Positions 27,860-36,656 of a DNA stretch of 64,000 nucleotides are shown in pieces. Within the stretch, counting starts at the first letter, position 1; every line of letters begins with the position of its first letter. The notes beneath the pieces were generated by a model, which did not search any database, was not told the DNA's origin, and saw only the letters and a program-made list of their open reading frames with translations. The DNA comes from Streptacidiphilus fuscans. GTDB taxonomy: Bacteria; Actinomycetota; Actinomycetes; Streptomycetales; Streptomycetaceae. A program made the position numbers and the translations under genes. The DNA lies in assembly GCF_015690355.1 (NCBI RefSeq), contig NZ_JADPRT010000026.1, positions 1 through 64,000 of the forward strand, read 5' to 3'.

Positions 27860-28732
27860 CTAGAGGGCACCACTGACAATCCTGGGCCGGACGGGCGCGC
27901 TCAGCGACGGATCCACCAGCACGGGTTCCTCCTCGCGCGCCGCCAGGAGCGCGGCCGGGTCCAGGACGGCCACGGCCAGCCCGGGGTCGGCCTCACCCGC
28001 GTCGTCCAGGAGTTCGCCCTGCGGTCCCCAGACCGCGCTGTGGCCGCCGCCGAGGTAGCCGCCGCTCGGCCCGCTGTGGTTGGCCAGCGAGACGTAGACG
28101 GTGTTGTCCAGCGCCCGGGCCGGGAGCAGGAAGGTGTTCGACTTCGCGACGAACTCGGCGCTGAACATCGAGCCGTTGAGGTAGACGTGGCAGCCGTCCA
28201 GAGCGGCGGCACGGGCGTGCTCGGAGAAGGACGAGTCCCAGCAGATGCTGATCCCGAGCCGCCAGCCGTCCAGCAGCAGCGTGCAGCCGGCCGCGCCGGG
28301 GGCGATGCCGGTGGCGCGCTCGCCCGGCGTCGCATGCTGCTTGTCATAGGTGGCTGCTAGCTTGCCGTCACGGTCGAAAGCGAGCGCGGAGATGTGCAGC
28401 GCGCCGTCGTCGGTGCGGGTGGGCGCGCCGACGACGAGGGCGGTGCGATGGGTGGCGCAGGCCTCGCGCAGGGGGTCGAGACGCGGGTCGTCTGCGCCGG
28501 TGGTGTGGTGCGCCGGATCGGCGACGATGCCCGACAGTTCGTAGCCGGTGAGGAACAGCTCGGGCAGGTGCAACAGGTCCGCGCCGCGGTCGGCGGCGCG
28601 GCGGACCAGGTCGGCGGCGGTCGCCGCGTTGGCGGCCAGGTCCAGCGGCACGCAGGCGGCCTGGCCTGCGGCGAGGGTGAGCGTTTCCGTCGGTGTCGCC
28701 GGCGCTTCCGGTGTCGCGTGGAGGTCGTCCAT
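27860..28732 (-). CDS. Carbon-nitrogen hydrolase (nitrilase superfamily)
   Basis: 290 residues. The Glu-Lys-Cys catalytic triad is visible: LPELFLTGYEL, YDKQHATPGE and ISICWDSSFSEHAR. Members hydrolyse amides, carbamoyl groups or nitriles; the substrate cannot be told. The N-terminal 20 residues are an Ala/Thr/Pro-rich extension. ATG 28732 follows TACGCT by seven bases with no ribosome binding site, so it has its own leaderless promoter and is not simply an extension of the siderophore operon upstream. Confidence 0.88.
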   Translation of the reverse strand: MDDLHATPEAPATPTETLTLAAGQAACVPLDLAANAATAADLVRRAADRGADLLHLPELFLTGYELSGIVADPAHHTTGADDPRLDPLREACATHRTALVVGAPTRTDDGALHISALAFDRDGKLAATYDKQHATPGERATGIAPGAAGCTLLLDGWRLGISICWDSSFSEHARAAALDGCHVYLNGSMFSAEFVAKSNTFLLPARALDNTVYVSLANHSGPSGGYLGGGHSAVWGPQGELLDDAGEADPGLAVAVLDPAALLAAREEEPVLVDPSLSAPVRPRIVSGAL

Positions 28733-28739
28733 AGCCGGG

Positions 28740-28745
28740 AGCGTA
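28740..28745 (-). promoter_or_regulatory. -10 element of the nitrilase-family gene (leaderless)
   Basis: TACGCT on the minus strand, seven bases before ATG 28732. Confidence 0.5.
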
Positions 28746-28801
28746 GCGGTCCGAACAGGGGGTGTGAGGGGTGAACTGGGGTTTTGGAGCTGTCAACCGC
28801 G

Positions 28802-30448
28802 TCAGGTTCGCGCGGGGAGCGGGTGGTGCCCTTCGGGCTCGTGGTGGCGGTGTTCGGCCGGCCGATCCCGCGCGTCAGGGTCCTGGCCGTCTGGGTGAAG
28901 GTCGTCGGGGTGCGGGCCGTCGGGGTGCAGGATGCCGGGGTCCGATACGGGGTCGGCGCTGCGCGGGCGGCCGAAGGTGGTCCACGCGGTGCGTGTGGGC
29001 AGGCGGTGGACGGAGCGTCCCAACCGGTCCGCGCAGACGGCGTTGAGGATGACAGCGGCCCGGTGCGCGCCGAGGCCGAGATCGGGCGTGCCGACGCCGT
29101 GCGTGTGCAGTTCGGCGTTCTGCACGTACAGCCCCGCGGTGACATCCGGTCGCAGTTCCACGCGGTGGTTGAGGTCCACGCGGTAGCGGTCCTGGTCGTC
29201 CCAGTCGATCAGGTCGAGCAGGGGGTCGAGCAGTGCGGGCCGGCGGGCCGCGTAGCCGGTCGCCAGCACGGCCACGTCCGTGCGCACCGTGTAGTCCGCA
29301 CCGGACTGGGCGTGCGCGCAGCGCAGCTCCAGGCCGCCGCAGGGGCCGCTCCGGGCCGAGTGGATCTCGGTGCCGGGCACGATCTCCACGTCCGGGGTGA
29401 CTCCGCCCGTCGTGCGGTCGTAGAGCGCGTCGTGGACGGCAGCCAAAGTCTCGGCGCTGGCCGCCTTGTAGAGCTGCCACTGGCTGGGCACCAGGGTGTC
29501 GCGGACGGTCCCGGGCAGGCCGTGGAAGTAGCGCGTGTAGTCCGGGGTGAAGTGCTCCAGGCCGAGCTTGGAGTACTCCATCGGCGCCAGGGCGGCGCTG
29601 CGGGTGATCCAGCGCAGCCGTGGTCCGGTGCTGCTCCCCCGCCGGCGGAGCAGGTCGAGGAAGACCTCGGCTCCCGACTGGCCGGAGCCGACGACGGTGA
29701 TGTCGGAGAAGTTGTCAGTGGGGTCGGCTAGCGTTCCCGGTGAGTGAGGCGAGACGAGGTAGTCCTCGGAGTGGAGGACGGGGCCGCCTTCGTCCAGGAG
29801 AGCGGTGAACGCGGCGGGCACCACCGGTTCGGTGCCGACGCCGAGCACCAGATTGCGGGCCAGCAGCGGCGGTTGGCCGGGGATCTCGACGTGGAAGAGG
29901 CGCCGGCGCCCGTCCCAGCGCACGGCCTCGACGGGGCTGTCGAAGCGGCAGTTGGGCAGCGCGGACGCCGCCCAGTGGCAGTAGTCCTGGTACTCACGCC
30001 GGGTCAGGTGCCACTGCTCGGAGAAGTAGAACGGGAACAGCCGGTCCTGCTCGCGCAGATAGGCGAGGAAGGACCACGGGCTGGTCGGGTCGACCAGCGA
30101 GACCAGGTCGGCCAGGAACGGCACCTGCATCCTGGCGCCGTCGATCAGCAGGCCGGGGTGCCAGCTGAACTCCGGTTTGGCGTCGAGGAAGACGGAGCGC
30201 AGGCCGTCCACGCCGTCGGCGAGTGCGGCCAGGGAGAGATTGAACGGGCCGAGGCCCACTCCGACGAGGTCGTAGGGCGGATCGGGGTGGTTCGCGGCGG
30301 GGTCGGGTTGCCGGGCAGAGCCGTGGGGAGCGGAGCGGGGGTGCGTGGTGCTGTCGTGGACGGTGCTGTCGTGGGAGCGGGGCACGCCCAGGTGCGGCGT
30401 GCGGAAGTCGGGCGCACGGTCCGACGTCGTCGAGGGTTCCAAGGACAC
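28802..30448 (-). CDS. Siderophore amine N-monooxygenase (IucD/RhbE-like)
   Basis: 548 residues from GTG. FAD- and NADPH-dependent N-hydroxylase of a diamine, the first step in making hydroxamate ligands. The FAD site GVGLGPFNLSLAAL is at about residues 62-75, the NADPH site VVGSGQSGAEVFLDL in the middle, and the C-terminal LATGYAARRP is typical. Unusually, both ends are extended: about 55 N-terminal residues rich in His/Ser/Pro, and a C-terminal tail of about 50 residues with eight His (LHPDGPHPDDLHPDG, then HRHH and GHH). Last gene of the operon, 25 bases after the acyltransferase; GGAAAG precedes the GTG. Confidence 0.92.
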   Translation of the reverse strand: MSLEPSTTSDRAPDFRTPHLGVPRSHDSTVHDSTTHPRSAPHGSARQPDPAANHPDPPYDLVGVGLGPFNLSLAALADGVDGLRSVFLDAKPEFSWHPGLLIDGARMQVPFLADLVSLVDPTSPWSFLAYLREQDRLFPFYFSEQWHLTRREYQDYCHWAASALPNCRFDSPVEAVRWDGRRRLFHVEIPGQPPLLARNLVLGVGTEPVVPAAFTALLDEGGPVLHSEDYLVSPHSPGTLADPTDNFSDITVVGSGQSGAEVFLDLLRRRGSSTGPRLRWITRSAALAPMEYSKLGLEHFTPDYTRYFHGLPGTVRDTLVPSQWQLYKAASAETLAAVHDALYDRTTGGVTPDVEIVPGTEIHSARSGPCGGLELRCAHAQSGADYTVRTDVAVLATGYAARRPALLDPLLDLIDWDDQDRYRVDLNHRVELRPDVTAGLYVQNAELHTHGVGTPDLGLGAHRAAVILNAVCADRLGRSVHRLPTRTAWTTFGRPRSADPVSDPGILHPDGPHPDDLHPDGQDPDARDRPAEHRHHEPEGHHPLPART

Positions 30449-30473
30449 GGTGCTTTCCGGTGTGGGGAGGGGT

Positions 30474-31157
30474 TCAGCCGCGCTCGTAGAGCATCAGTGC
30501 GGCGTGCTTCTCCGGGAGGACGAGCTCCGAGTCGTAGCGGAACCCGGCCCGGAGGAAGGCACGGACGGAGGGGAGGTTGCGGACGTCAGGTTCGGCCACC
30601 ACGCGGCGCGCTTCCTGGCGTTGGCGCAGGGCCCGGCGCGCCAGGGCGCCGATCAGCGTCCCGCCCAGGCCTCGGCCCCGGGACGCGGGCGGCCCGATCA
30701 GGACGTGGAGTCCGGTGTCATGCGGACGTGCCGGGTAGTGCCGGGCCAGGGGGTCGAGGTCGGCCCGGTAGACCTCCCAGTAGCTCATCGGCGTGCCGTC
30801 GAGCAGGCCGAGGCAGGGGACGCTGCGACCGTCGCCGTCGAGCTGGGCGCGGACATGGTGCTCGGTCATCCCGGCCGAGCCGGAAAGCTCCCAGAAGGCG
30901 GAGACCACGGGGTCGTTCATCCACTCGACCAACAGGTCCAGATCACGGGCCAGTTGCACGGGCTGCAGCCGGAACTCGCCGAAGACGGTGTACATGGTCC
31001 CCCAGCGGGCGACGCCGTCCAGCAGGTCGGCGGGGCGCGCCGCGCTGCGGGGGCGCGAGGGCACCGGTCGGGACTGCGCGGGCACGTCGGGCCGCCCACC
31101 CCCCGGCGCGAGAGCAGCCCGTCCCTGCGGGCCGTCCGGGAGGTGACGCCGGCTCAC
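30474..31157 (-). CDS. Hydroxamate N-acyltransferase (IucB/DesC-like GNAT)
   Basis: 227 residues. Transfers an acyl group from acyl-CoA to the N-hydroxylated diamine, completing the hydroxamate. The GNAT domain covers the C-terminal 180 residues: WMNDPVVSAFWEL, MSYWEVYRADLDPLA, IGPPASRGRGLGGTLIGALA (CoA pyrophosphate loop) and VRAFLRAGFRY. The GTG start overlaps the synthetase TGA (GTGA), so translation is coupled. The acyl donor (acetyl, succinyl or longer) cannot be read from sequence. Confidence 0.87.
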   Translation of the reverse strand: MSRRHLPDGPQGRAALAPGGGRPDVPAQSRPVPSRPRSAARPADLLDGVARWGTMYTVFGEFRLQPVQLARDLDLLVEWMNDPVVSAFWELSGSAGMTEHHVRAQLDGDGRSVPCLGLLDGTPMSYWEVYRADLDPLARHYPARPHDTGLHVLIGPPASRGRGLGGTLIGALARRALRQRQEARRVVAEPDVRNLPSVRAFLRAGFRYDSELVLPEKHAALMLYERG

Positions 31158-33109
31158 GCCTCGGCCCCCGCCATGGCGAACGCTGGCGCCGGAGTCGCGG
31201 GTGGCTTTGCGCCACCCCCCTGCGGCGCTGCTACAAGGGGATTGGCGAAGTCGACGTACACCGACTGCGTCTCCACCGGCCCGACCAGCTCGTCCATACC
31301 GTGCAGCCGGGTGAGCAGGTTGGCCTTGCAGCGCAGCGTCCCGCTGTCGAGGAGCCGCTCCGGCAGGCGGGAGCCGGTCGCCCGCCCCGGCCCGGCCAGA
31401 AAGCCCCGAAGGGCGGCCAGCAGCAGCCGCTCGTCCGCGAGCTGCTGTGAGCCGAACGCACCGACCAGGCCCAGGAGGTGGTTGATCCCCAAGTAGTAGG
31501 CGAAGCGCTCGTCGGCCACCTGGTCCGGCACGAAGGTGTCGCTGGCACGTCCGATGCCCGGGAGGCGGCCCTCCAGAGCGTCGGCGTGGGAGTCCCGGAA
31601 GTAGTAGCCCTGGTTGTCGCGGTACCGGCCGCCGACCGGCCAGCCGTCCTCGTCCAGCACGACCAGGGTGTTCTGCTGGTGTGCCTCCAGCGCGATCCCG
31701 GCACGGCCGTCGAGCCAGAGCAGTGGGAGTGCCACGGCGTCGAGGTAGCGCAGGAACCACTCGGCGGCGACGGTCACGGCGGGTCGTCCGCTGCGCGTGG
31801 CCAGCCGGTGGACCACCTCCGCCAGGTAGGACGCCTCGCCGCCCGCCCAGGGGCGCTCCGCGACGAGCCCGGCAAGGCAGTGCACCCGGTCACGCGCGGT
31901 GAACGGGCTCTGCCGCAGCACGGTGTCGAAGCCCGAGGCGGTCTCGTCCGCCGACGTGGCGGCGGCGTCTCCCGGCAGGTCGACGCCGATCCAGGCGGGA
32001 TCACGGACGATGTCGAAGCCGGGGTGCTCGGCACGCCACTCGGCGCCGAGGCCGGACTCCAGCAGCCGGTGCACCTCGGCGCCGCGCAGGAGTTCCTTGC
32101 GGAGGTTCTCCCGGCGGGAGTTGGTGATCCGGAGCCCGAGCGAGAGCTTGAGCATCCAGGGCGTACCGGGCTGGTAGACCGTGCGGACCGAGGAGGTCGG
32201 GTGCCACAGGCCACCGGCCGCGCCCAGGTCGTGGACGCGACCGGCGTCGATCAGGGCGCGGACGGCAGGCCGATTCGTCAGCTCCCGTGCCTGCCACGGG
32301 TGCACGGGCAGCAGCACGGTCCCGTCGGGGTGCTGCGGCGCGTCGTCGCCGCGCAGGCCGGACATGATCCGGCCGATGCCGTCCACACCGAACCGCACGT
32401 CGCCGCAGCCCGACGGAGCGGTACCCTCGGCGGCAGCCACCAACTCCCGTGCCACAGCGAACCAGTGCAGCCGCAGTGCGCCGCGCAGCTCCGGCGCGTA
32501 CGCGACGCCCTCCGCGTCACCCACGCCCTCGCGGCTCTTCGGCGTCGGATGGAACGGGTGCCCCAGCAGCAGCGCCTGCTCGGAGCGGAGGAACGGCGTC
32601 GCCGCAGTCCCCGGCTCCGCGGCTGCCCGGCGCGCCGCCACGAACCCGGTGACGCGGCGGACCGAGTCCGCGACCCGCCCCGCCAGGTCGGCGACCTGGA
32701 CCGCCGCCTGCACGGCGGACGCAGCGGCGGTGACAGCAGTGGCCTCGACGTCGGCCTGCGCGGCGGCGGTCCGGGCGAGCAGGGCCGCGACGGTGACCGC
32801 ATCCGCCGGTCGTCCCGCCGACTCGCCCGACACGGGGCGCAGCTCGGCCGGACCGAAGCGGTGCCAGCCGGACGCGGAGCGGTAGCGGACCGGTGCACGC
32901 AACACCAGGCCGTCGACCAGCGGCACTTCGAGCACCTCGGAGGCGGCGGGCACGGCCACGCCCTGCTCCCGGGCCCAGCAGCGCAGCAGGTTCTCGACAG
33001 CGGCGGCGTCGGCGACGGCGGCCGGGTCCGGATGCAGCAGCGGATCCTCCGACTCCGCAGGCGAATTGGCAGGTGAGACGGGGTGCTGCTGTGCGGGGAC
33101 GGTGGTCAC
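31154..33109 (-). CDS. NRPS-independent siderophore synthetase (IucA/IucC family)
   Basis: 651 residues. ATP-dependent condensation of a carboxylate such as citrate with an amine or hydroxamate amine. Family motifs: LLGHPFHPTPKSREGV, VLLPVHPWQ, MLKLSLGLRITNSRREN (ATP/acyl site) and ALEAHQQNTLVVLDEDG, then a FhuF-like C-terminal region. The ATG overlaps the decarboxylase TGA (ATGA). This is the only synthetase gene in the operon; rhizobactin/schizokinen-type clusters usually have two. Confidence 0.93.
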   Translation of the reverse strand: MTTVPAQQHPVSPANSPAESEDPLLHPDPAAVADAAAVENLLRCWAREQGVAVPAASEVLEVPLVDGLVLRAPVRYRSASGWHRFGPAELRPVSGESAGRPADAVTVAALLARTAAAQADVEATAVTAAASAVQAAVQVADLAGRVADSVRRVTGFVAARRAAAEPGTAATPFLRSEQALLLGHPFHPTPKSREGVGDAEGVAYAPELRGALRLHWFAVARELVAAAEGTAPSGCGDVRFGVDGIGRIMSGLRGDDAPQHPDGTVLLPVHPWQARELTNRPAVRALIDAGRVHDLGAAGGLWHPTSSVRTVYQPGTPWMLKLSLGLRITNSRRENLRKELLRGAEVHRLLESGLGAEWRAEHPGFDIVRDPAWIGVDLPGDAAATSADETASGFDTVLRQSPFTARDRVHCLAGLVAERPWAGGEASYLAEVVHRLATRSGRPAVTVAAEWFLRYLDAVALPLLWLDGRAGIALEAHQQNTLVVLDEDGWPVGGRYRDNQGYYFRDSHADALEGRLPGIGRASDTFVPDQVADERFAYYLGINHLLGLVGAFGSQQLADERLLLAALRGFLAGPGRATGSRLPERLLDSGTLRCKANLLTRLHGMDELVGPVETQSVYVDFANPLVAAPQGGGAKPPATPAPAFAMAGAEA

Positions 33110-34857
33110 GCGCGGTTCTCCTGGGAGTGACGGGGATCGCCACCGGACTGGGCGGCTTCCGGCTGGGCGGCACCACGCTCGGCAGCGCGGGTGTCGCGTT
33201 CTCGCTCCGTCGACGTCCCCGCCGCGACGACATGAGCGATCAGGCGGTCCAGATCCGCCTCGGTGGTGTGCGGGTTCAACAGGGTGAGCTTGAGTACGAC
33301 CGTCGGAGCGGCAGAGCCCCCCGGGCCGGGCAGTTCGGTGCGCCCGACGACCGCCCGGCCCTCGGCCAGCAGGCGACGCCGCAACTCCGCGTTGACGGCG
33401 TTCGCCTCCTCCAGGACGCCCACGACGCCCACGACGTCCCCAGCGCCCCCAGCGCCCCCAGCGCCTGGATCGACTTCGCGCTCGGGCAGGTAGCGGAAGA
33501 GCACGGTGGTGAGCCGTGGCTCCGCAAGCAGTTCCAGCCGTGGGTGCGCGGCGATCGCGGCGGCGGCGTGGCAGGCCAGCGCATGGCAGCAGTCAACGAG
33601 CGCGCCGAGCCCGGAGCGCCCGAGTGTCCGCAAGGTGACTGCCACCTTGAAGGCGTCCGGCCGCCGGGTCGTCCGCAACGAACGGCCGAGCAGGGACGTG
33701 TATCCGGCCTCCTCGTCGTCGGCCGGGTTGAGGTAGGCGACGCGCTGCGCAAGCGGCGTCAGCAGGTCGGCCCGGCGCGCGAGCAGCACGCCCGCCGCCA
33801 CCGGCTGCCAGCCGAGCTTGTGCAGGTCGAGCCCGACGGTGTCGGCCAGCGCCAGCCCGTCGAGCAGCGGCGCCAGCCGACGCGAGAAGAGCGCGCCACC
33901 CCCGTAAGCGGCGTCGACGTGCAACGGGACGCCGTGACGGCCCGTCACCGCGGCGACCGCGCGCAGTGGGTCGATCGCCCCGCGATCGGTCGTCCCGGCG
34001 GTGGCCACGACACAGCACGGCACCAGACCTGCGGTGCGGACGTCGGCGAGCGTCCAGTCCAGCAGCCGTGGATCGAGCGATCCGTCGTCGGAGGTCTCCA
34101 CCGGGACGACCGCCTGAGCTCCGAGCCCCAGTACGGACGCGGCTCGGGCGACGGAGAAGTGCGCGGCGGAGGAGCAGAGGACACGCAGCCTTCCGGCCGC
34201 CTCCGCCGGGATCCCGGCGCCGTCGGCGACGCCGAACTCCCGTGCCAGGACGTGGTCCCTGGCGAGCATCAGCGCCATCAGATTGGTCTCGGTGCCGCCG
34301 GTGGTGAAGACGCCCGTGGCTCCGCCGGGCTCCCCCGCGTGCTCGAAGCCGACCAGCTCCGCGAGGACCCGCAGCACGGCGTTCTCGATCTCGGTCCCGC
34401 CGGGAGCCTGGTCCCACGAGTCGAGGGAAGGATTCAACGCGGCGGCGGCCAGATCGGCCACGGCGGCGACGGCGAGCGGTGGAACGTGCAGGTGGGCGGC
34501 GCAGGCAGGGTCGGCGGGATCGGCCGCTGTGGCGGCGAGGGCGCGGGTCAGCACGGCGAGCGCGTCCGGGTCGCCCTCGTCCGGCAGCAGCGAACCGGAG
34601 GCGAGGAGCTCGCGCAACGTCGCGGCAACCCCCTCCGGCCCTCCCCCGGGCAGCGGGCCGCCCCGCGCGACCGCGCCCTCGCGCAGCGCCCCGAGCGCCA
34701 CGGCCAGCATCGGCGCCAGCGCCTCCGGCCCGCAGACGCCACCCGCGAGAGCGGTGACGGACGTTCCGAGGTCCGACGCGGGGGCAGGCCCGGACGCGGG
34801 GCCAGAGGCAGGCGGTCGAGGCGGAAGAGGCGGAGGAACTCCCTCGGTGGTGGTCAC
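33106..34857 (-). CDS. PLP-dependent L-2,4-diaminobutyrate decarboxylase
   Basis: 583 residues, group II (glutamate/aromatic-type) decarboxylase. The cofactor-binding segment HVDAAYGGGALFS and the Schiff-base Lys in VDLHKLGWQPVAAG are clear; GVFTTGGTETNLMALMLARD binds the phosphate. Next to a diaminobutyrate aminotransferase, this predicts 1,3-diaminopropane as product, as in RhbB. The N-terminal 25 residues and an internal Gly/Ala loop near the C-terminus are low-complexity. The start overlaps the aminotransferase stop (ATGA). Confidence 0.88.
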   Translation of the reverse strand: MTTTEGVPPPLPPRPPASGPASGPAPASDLGTSVTALAGGVCGPEALAPMLAVALGALREGAVARGGPLPGGGPEGVAATLRELLASGSLLPDEGDPDALAVLTRALAATAADPADPACAAHLHVPPLAVAAVADLAAAALNPSLDSWDQAPGGTEIENAVLRVLAELVGFEHAGEPGGATGVFTTGGTETNLMALMLARDHVLAREFGVADGAGIPAEAAGRLRVLCSSAAHFSVARAASVLGLGAQAVVPVETSDDGSLDPRLLDWTLADVRTAGLVPCCVVATAGTTDRGAIDPLRAVAAVTGRHGVPLHVDAAYGGGALFSRRLAPLLDGLALADTVGLDLHKLGWQPVAAGVLLARRADLLTPLAQRVAYLNPADDEEAGYTSLLGRSLRTTRRPDAFKVAVTLRTLGRSGLGALVDCCHALACHAAAAIAAHPRLELLAEPRLTTVLFRYLPEREVDPGAGGAGGAGDVVGVVGVLEEANAVNAELRRRLLAEGRAVVGRTELPGPGGSAAPTVVLKLTLLNPHTTEADLDRLIAHVVAAGTSTERERDTRAAERGAAQPEAAQSGGDPRHSQENRA

Positions 34858-36293
34858 GCCGCCCCTCCGGAGCGTGCGGCCGGGACCAGCTGGCGGTGCC
34901 GGTCCAGCGCGGCGGGCGCGCCGGAGAGAGCGGTGGCTTCACGTGAGGCCGCAGCGACCGACTCGGCCAGCCGTTCCAGGACGGCCTCCGCCTGCTCGTC
35001 CGTCATCGTCAGCGGCGGCAGCAGCCGGACCACCGAGCCGTACCGGCCGCCGAGCTCCACGATCAGGCCACGCCGCAGCGCCTCCGCCCGTACGGCGGAG
35101 GCGAGTTCGGGCGCGGCCGGGTAGGCGCCGAGTTCGTCCGGTGTACCGGTGCGATCGACCAGCTCGACGCCGAGCATCAGACCGCGTCCGCGGACATCGC
35201 CGACGGCGGGCAGCTCGCGCTGCATGCCGCGCAGCCGGGCCAGCATCCGGGTACCGAGTTCGGCGGCGCGCTGCGAGAGGCCCTGCTCCCTGACGAAGCG
35301 CAAGGTGGCCGCGCCCGCGGCCATGGCGAGTTGGTTGCCGCGGAACGTTCCGGCATGAGCACCGGGCGCCCAGACGTCCAGCTCCGACCGGTACACGATC
35401 GCCGCCAGCGGCAGGCTGCCCCCGATCGCCTTGGAGACCACCATCACGTCCGGCTCGATCCCGGAGTGACCGACACCCCAGAAGGCCCCGGTGCGCCCGA
35501 CCCCGGTCTGCACCTCGTCGACGATCAGCGGAATGCCGTGACGCGCGGTCAACTCCCGCTGCTCGACCAACCACTCGTCCGGCGCGGCGATGACCCCGCC
35601 CTCACCCTGGACCACCTCGACCAGCATCCCGGCGGGACGGTCCACCCCGCCCTTCGGATCCTCCAGCAGCGACCGGGTCCACCGCGTCCCGAGCCGCGCC
35701 CCCGCCGGCCCGCCGACGCCGAACGGGCAGCGGTACGCGTACGGGTAGGGCAGCCGGGTGACCGTTGCGCCACCCCCCTCAAGGGCTGCGCGAACGGCCG
35801 TGTCGCCGCTCGCGGCCAACGCGCCCGCGGTCTGCCCGTGGTAGCCGCCGACGAACGCCAGCAGCCCGTCCCGCCCCGTCGCCAGCCGTACCAACTTGAG
35901 CGCGGCCTCGACAGCGTCGGTCCCGGCGGGACCGCAGAACTGGATCCGCGCGTTGCGCGCGAAAGCGGGCGGAAGCGTCTCGAAGAGCGCGGTGGTGAAC
36001 TCGTCCTTGACCGGCGTCGCCATGTCCAGCACGTGCAGCGGCGCCTCGGAGTCCAGCACGGAGCGGATAGCCTCCAGCACGACCGGGTGGTTGTGCCCGA
36101 GCGCGAGGGTGCCGGCGCCGGCGAGGCAGTCGAGGTAGCGCTGGCCGTCCGCGCCCTCGACGGTCATCCCTCTGGCCCGGACCGGAACGATCGGTAGTGA
36201 GCGCGCGTATGTTCGCGCGGCGGATTCGCGTGCCGCCTGCCGTCCGAGGATCGCGCTCGCGCTGGTGCTTGTGGGCAGCGCCGTGGTGGACAT
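34854..36293 (-). CDS. Diaminobutyrate-2-oxoglutarate aminotransferase (RhbA/EctB-like)
   Basis: 479 residues, class III PLP aminotransferase. Converts aspartate semialdehyde to L-2,4-diaminobutyrate. Landmarks are FCGPAGTDAVEAALKLVRLATGR, GGYHGQTAGALAASG, IVDEVQTGVGRTG and the PLP Lys in VVSKAIGGSLPLA. ATG 36293 is chosen because AGGAGG lies ten bases upstream; the frame is open to 36359. First gene of the five-gene siderophore operon. No ectoine genes accompany it, which favours the siderophore route. A full iron-box operator was not found upstream. Confidence 0.88.
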   Translation of the reverse strand: MSTTALPTSTSASAILGRQAARESAARTYARSLPIVPVRARGMTVEGADGQRYLDCLAGAGTLALGHNHPVVLEAIRSVLDSEAPLHVLDMATPVKDEFTTALFETLPPAFARNARIQFCGPAGTDAVEAALKLVRLATGRDGLLAFVGGYHGQTAGALAASGDTAVRAALEGGGATVTRLPYPYAYRCPFGVGGPAGARLGTRWTRSLLEDPKGGVDRPAGMLVEVVQGEGGVIAAPDEWLVEQRELTARHGIPLIVDEVQTGVGRTGAFWGVGHSGIEPDVMVVSKAIGGSLPLAAIVYRSELDVWAPGAHAGTFRGNQLAMAAGAATLRFVREQGLSQRAAELGTRMLARLRGMQRELPAVGDVRGRGLMLGVELVDRTGTPDELGAYPAAPELASAVRAEALRRGLIVELGGRYGSVVRLLPPLTMTDEQAEAVLERLAESVAAASREATALSGAPAALDRHRQLVPAARSGGAA

Positions 36294-36488
36294 GGCCTGA
36301 CTACCTCCTGGCGGTCGGGGCGACGCGACGCGGACCGACGCCCGGTCCGGCACAGCCACCCGAACGAGCAGGCCTCACAACGGCGGCGCGCACCCCCTTC
36401 GGGTGACGTCCCGTTGGGCTAACGACCAAGCACCAGGAAGAGAAACGGCCGATCACAAACCCCGCACAAACGCGGGTCTGAGCCGAGA

Positions 36489-36627
36489 CAGGTGGTTGCA
36501 CACGTCAGGGGCGCGGGGAACTGCGCGAGCAACCACCCTGTGTGGATGGCCCTGCTCGCTCAGCGACTCACCACACTCGGTGGCTTGTCGCGCAGTTCCC
36601 CGCGCCCCCAGATAGTGCAACCACCTG
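36489..36627. repeat. 139-base hairpin element (dispersed repeat, copy 1)
   Basis: A large inverted repeat in the 363-base gap between the siderophore operon and hflX. The ends CAGGTGGTTGCAC / GTGCAACCACCTG (13 bases) and inner 21-base arms (36508-36528 / 36588-36608, core GGGGCGCGGGGAACTGCG) match perfectly. The same core occurs near 42010 and, shortened, at 45214. It may end hflX transcription. The rest of the gap (36294-36488) contains a small CACCC/GGGTG hairpin at about 36391-36405 and no gene. Confidence 0.85.
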
Positions 36628-36656
36628 CGGCGCCAAAGGCTCGGGCTTGCAGAACC

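Noticed and set aside
30474..31760. A 428-residue version of the acyltransferase
   Set aside because: The first 200 residues lie entirely within the synthetase gene in another frame; the GTGA overlap at 31154-31157 is the natural start.
34854..36293. Ectoine biosynthesis aminotransferase (EctB)
   Set aside because: No ectA, ectC or ectD neighbours; coupling to a decarboxylase and a siderophore synthetase supports the siderophore role.
36411..36427. Possible iron-box (DmdR1/IdeR type) upstream of the siderophore operon
   Set aside because: Only a half-like GGGCTAACGACCAA string is present; the 19-base consensus palindrome is not met, so I did not call it.
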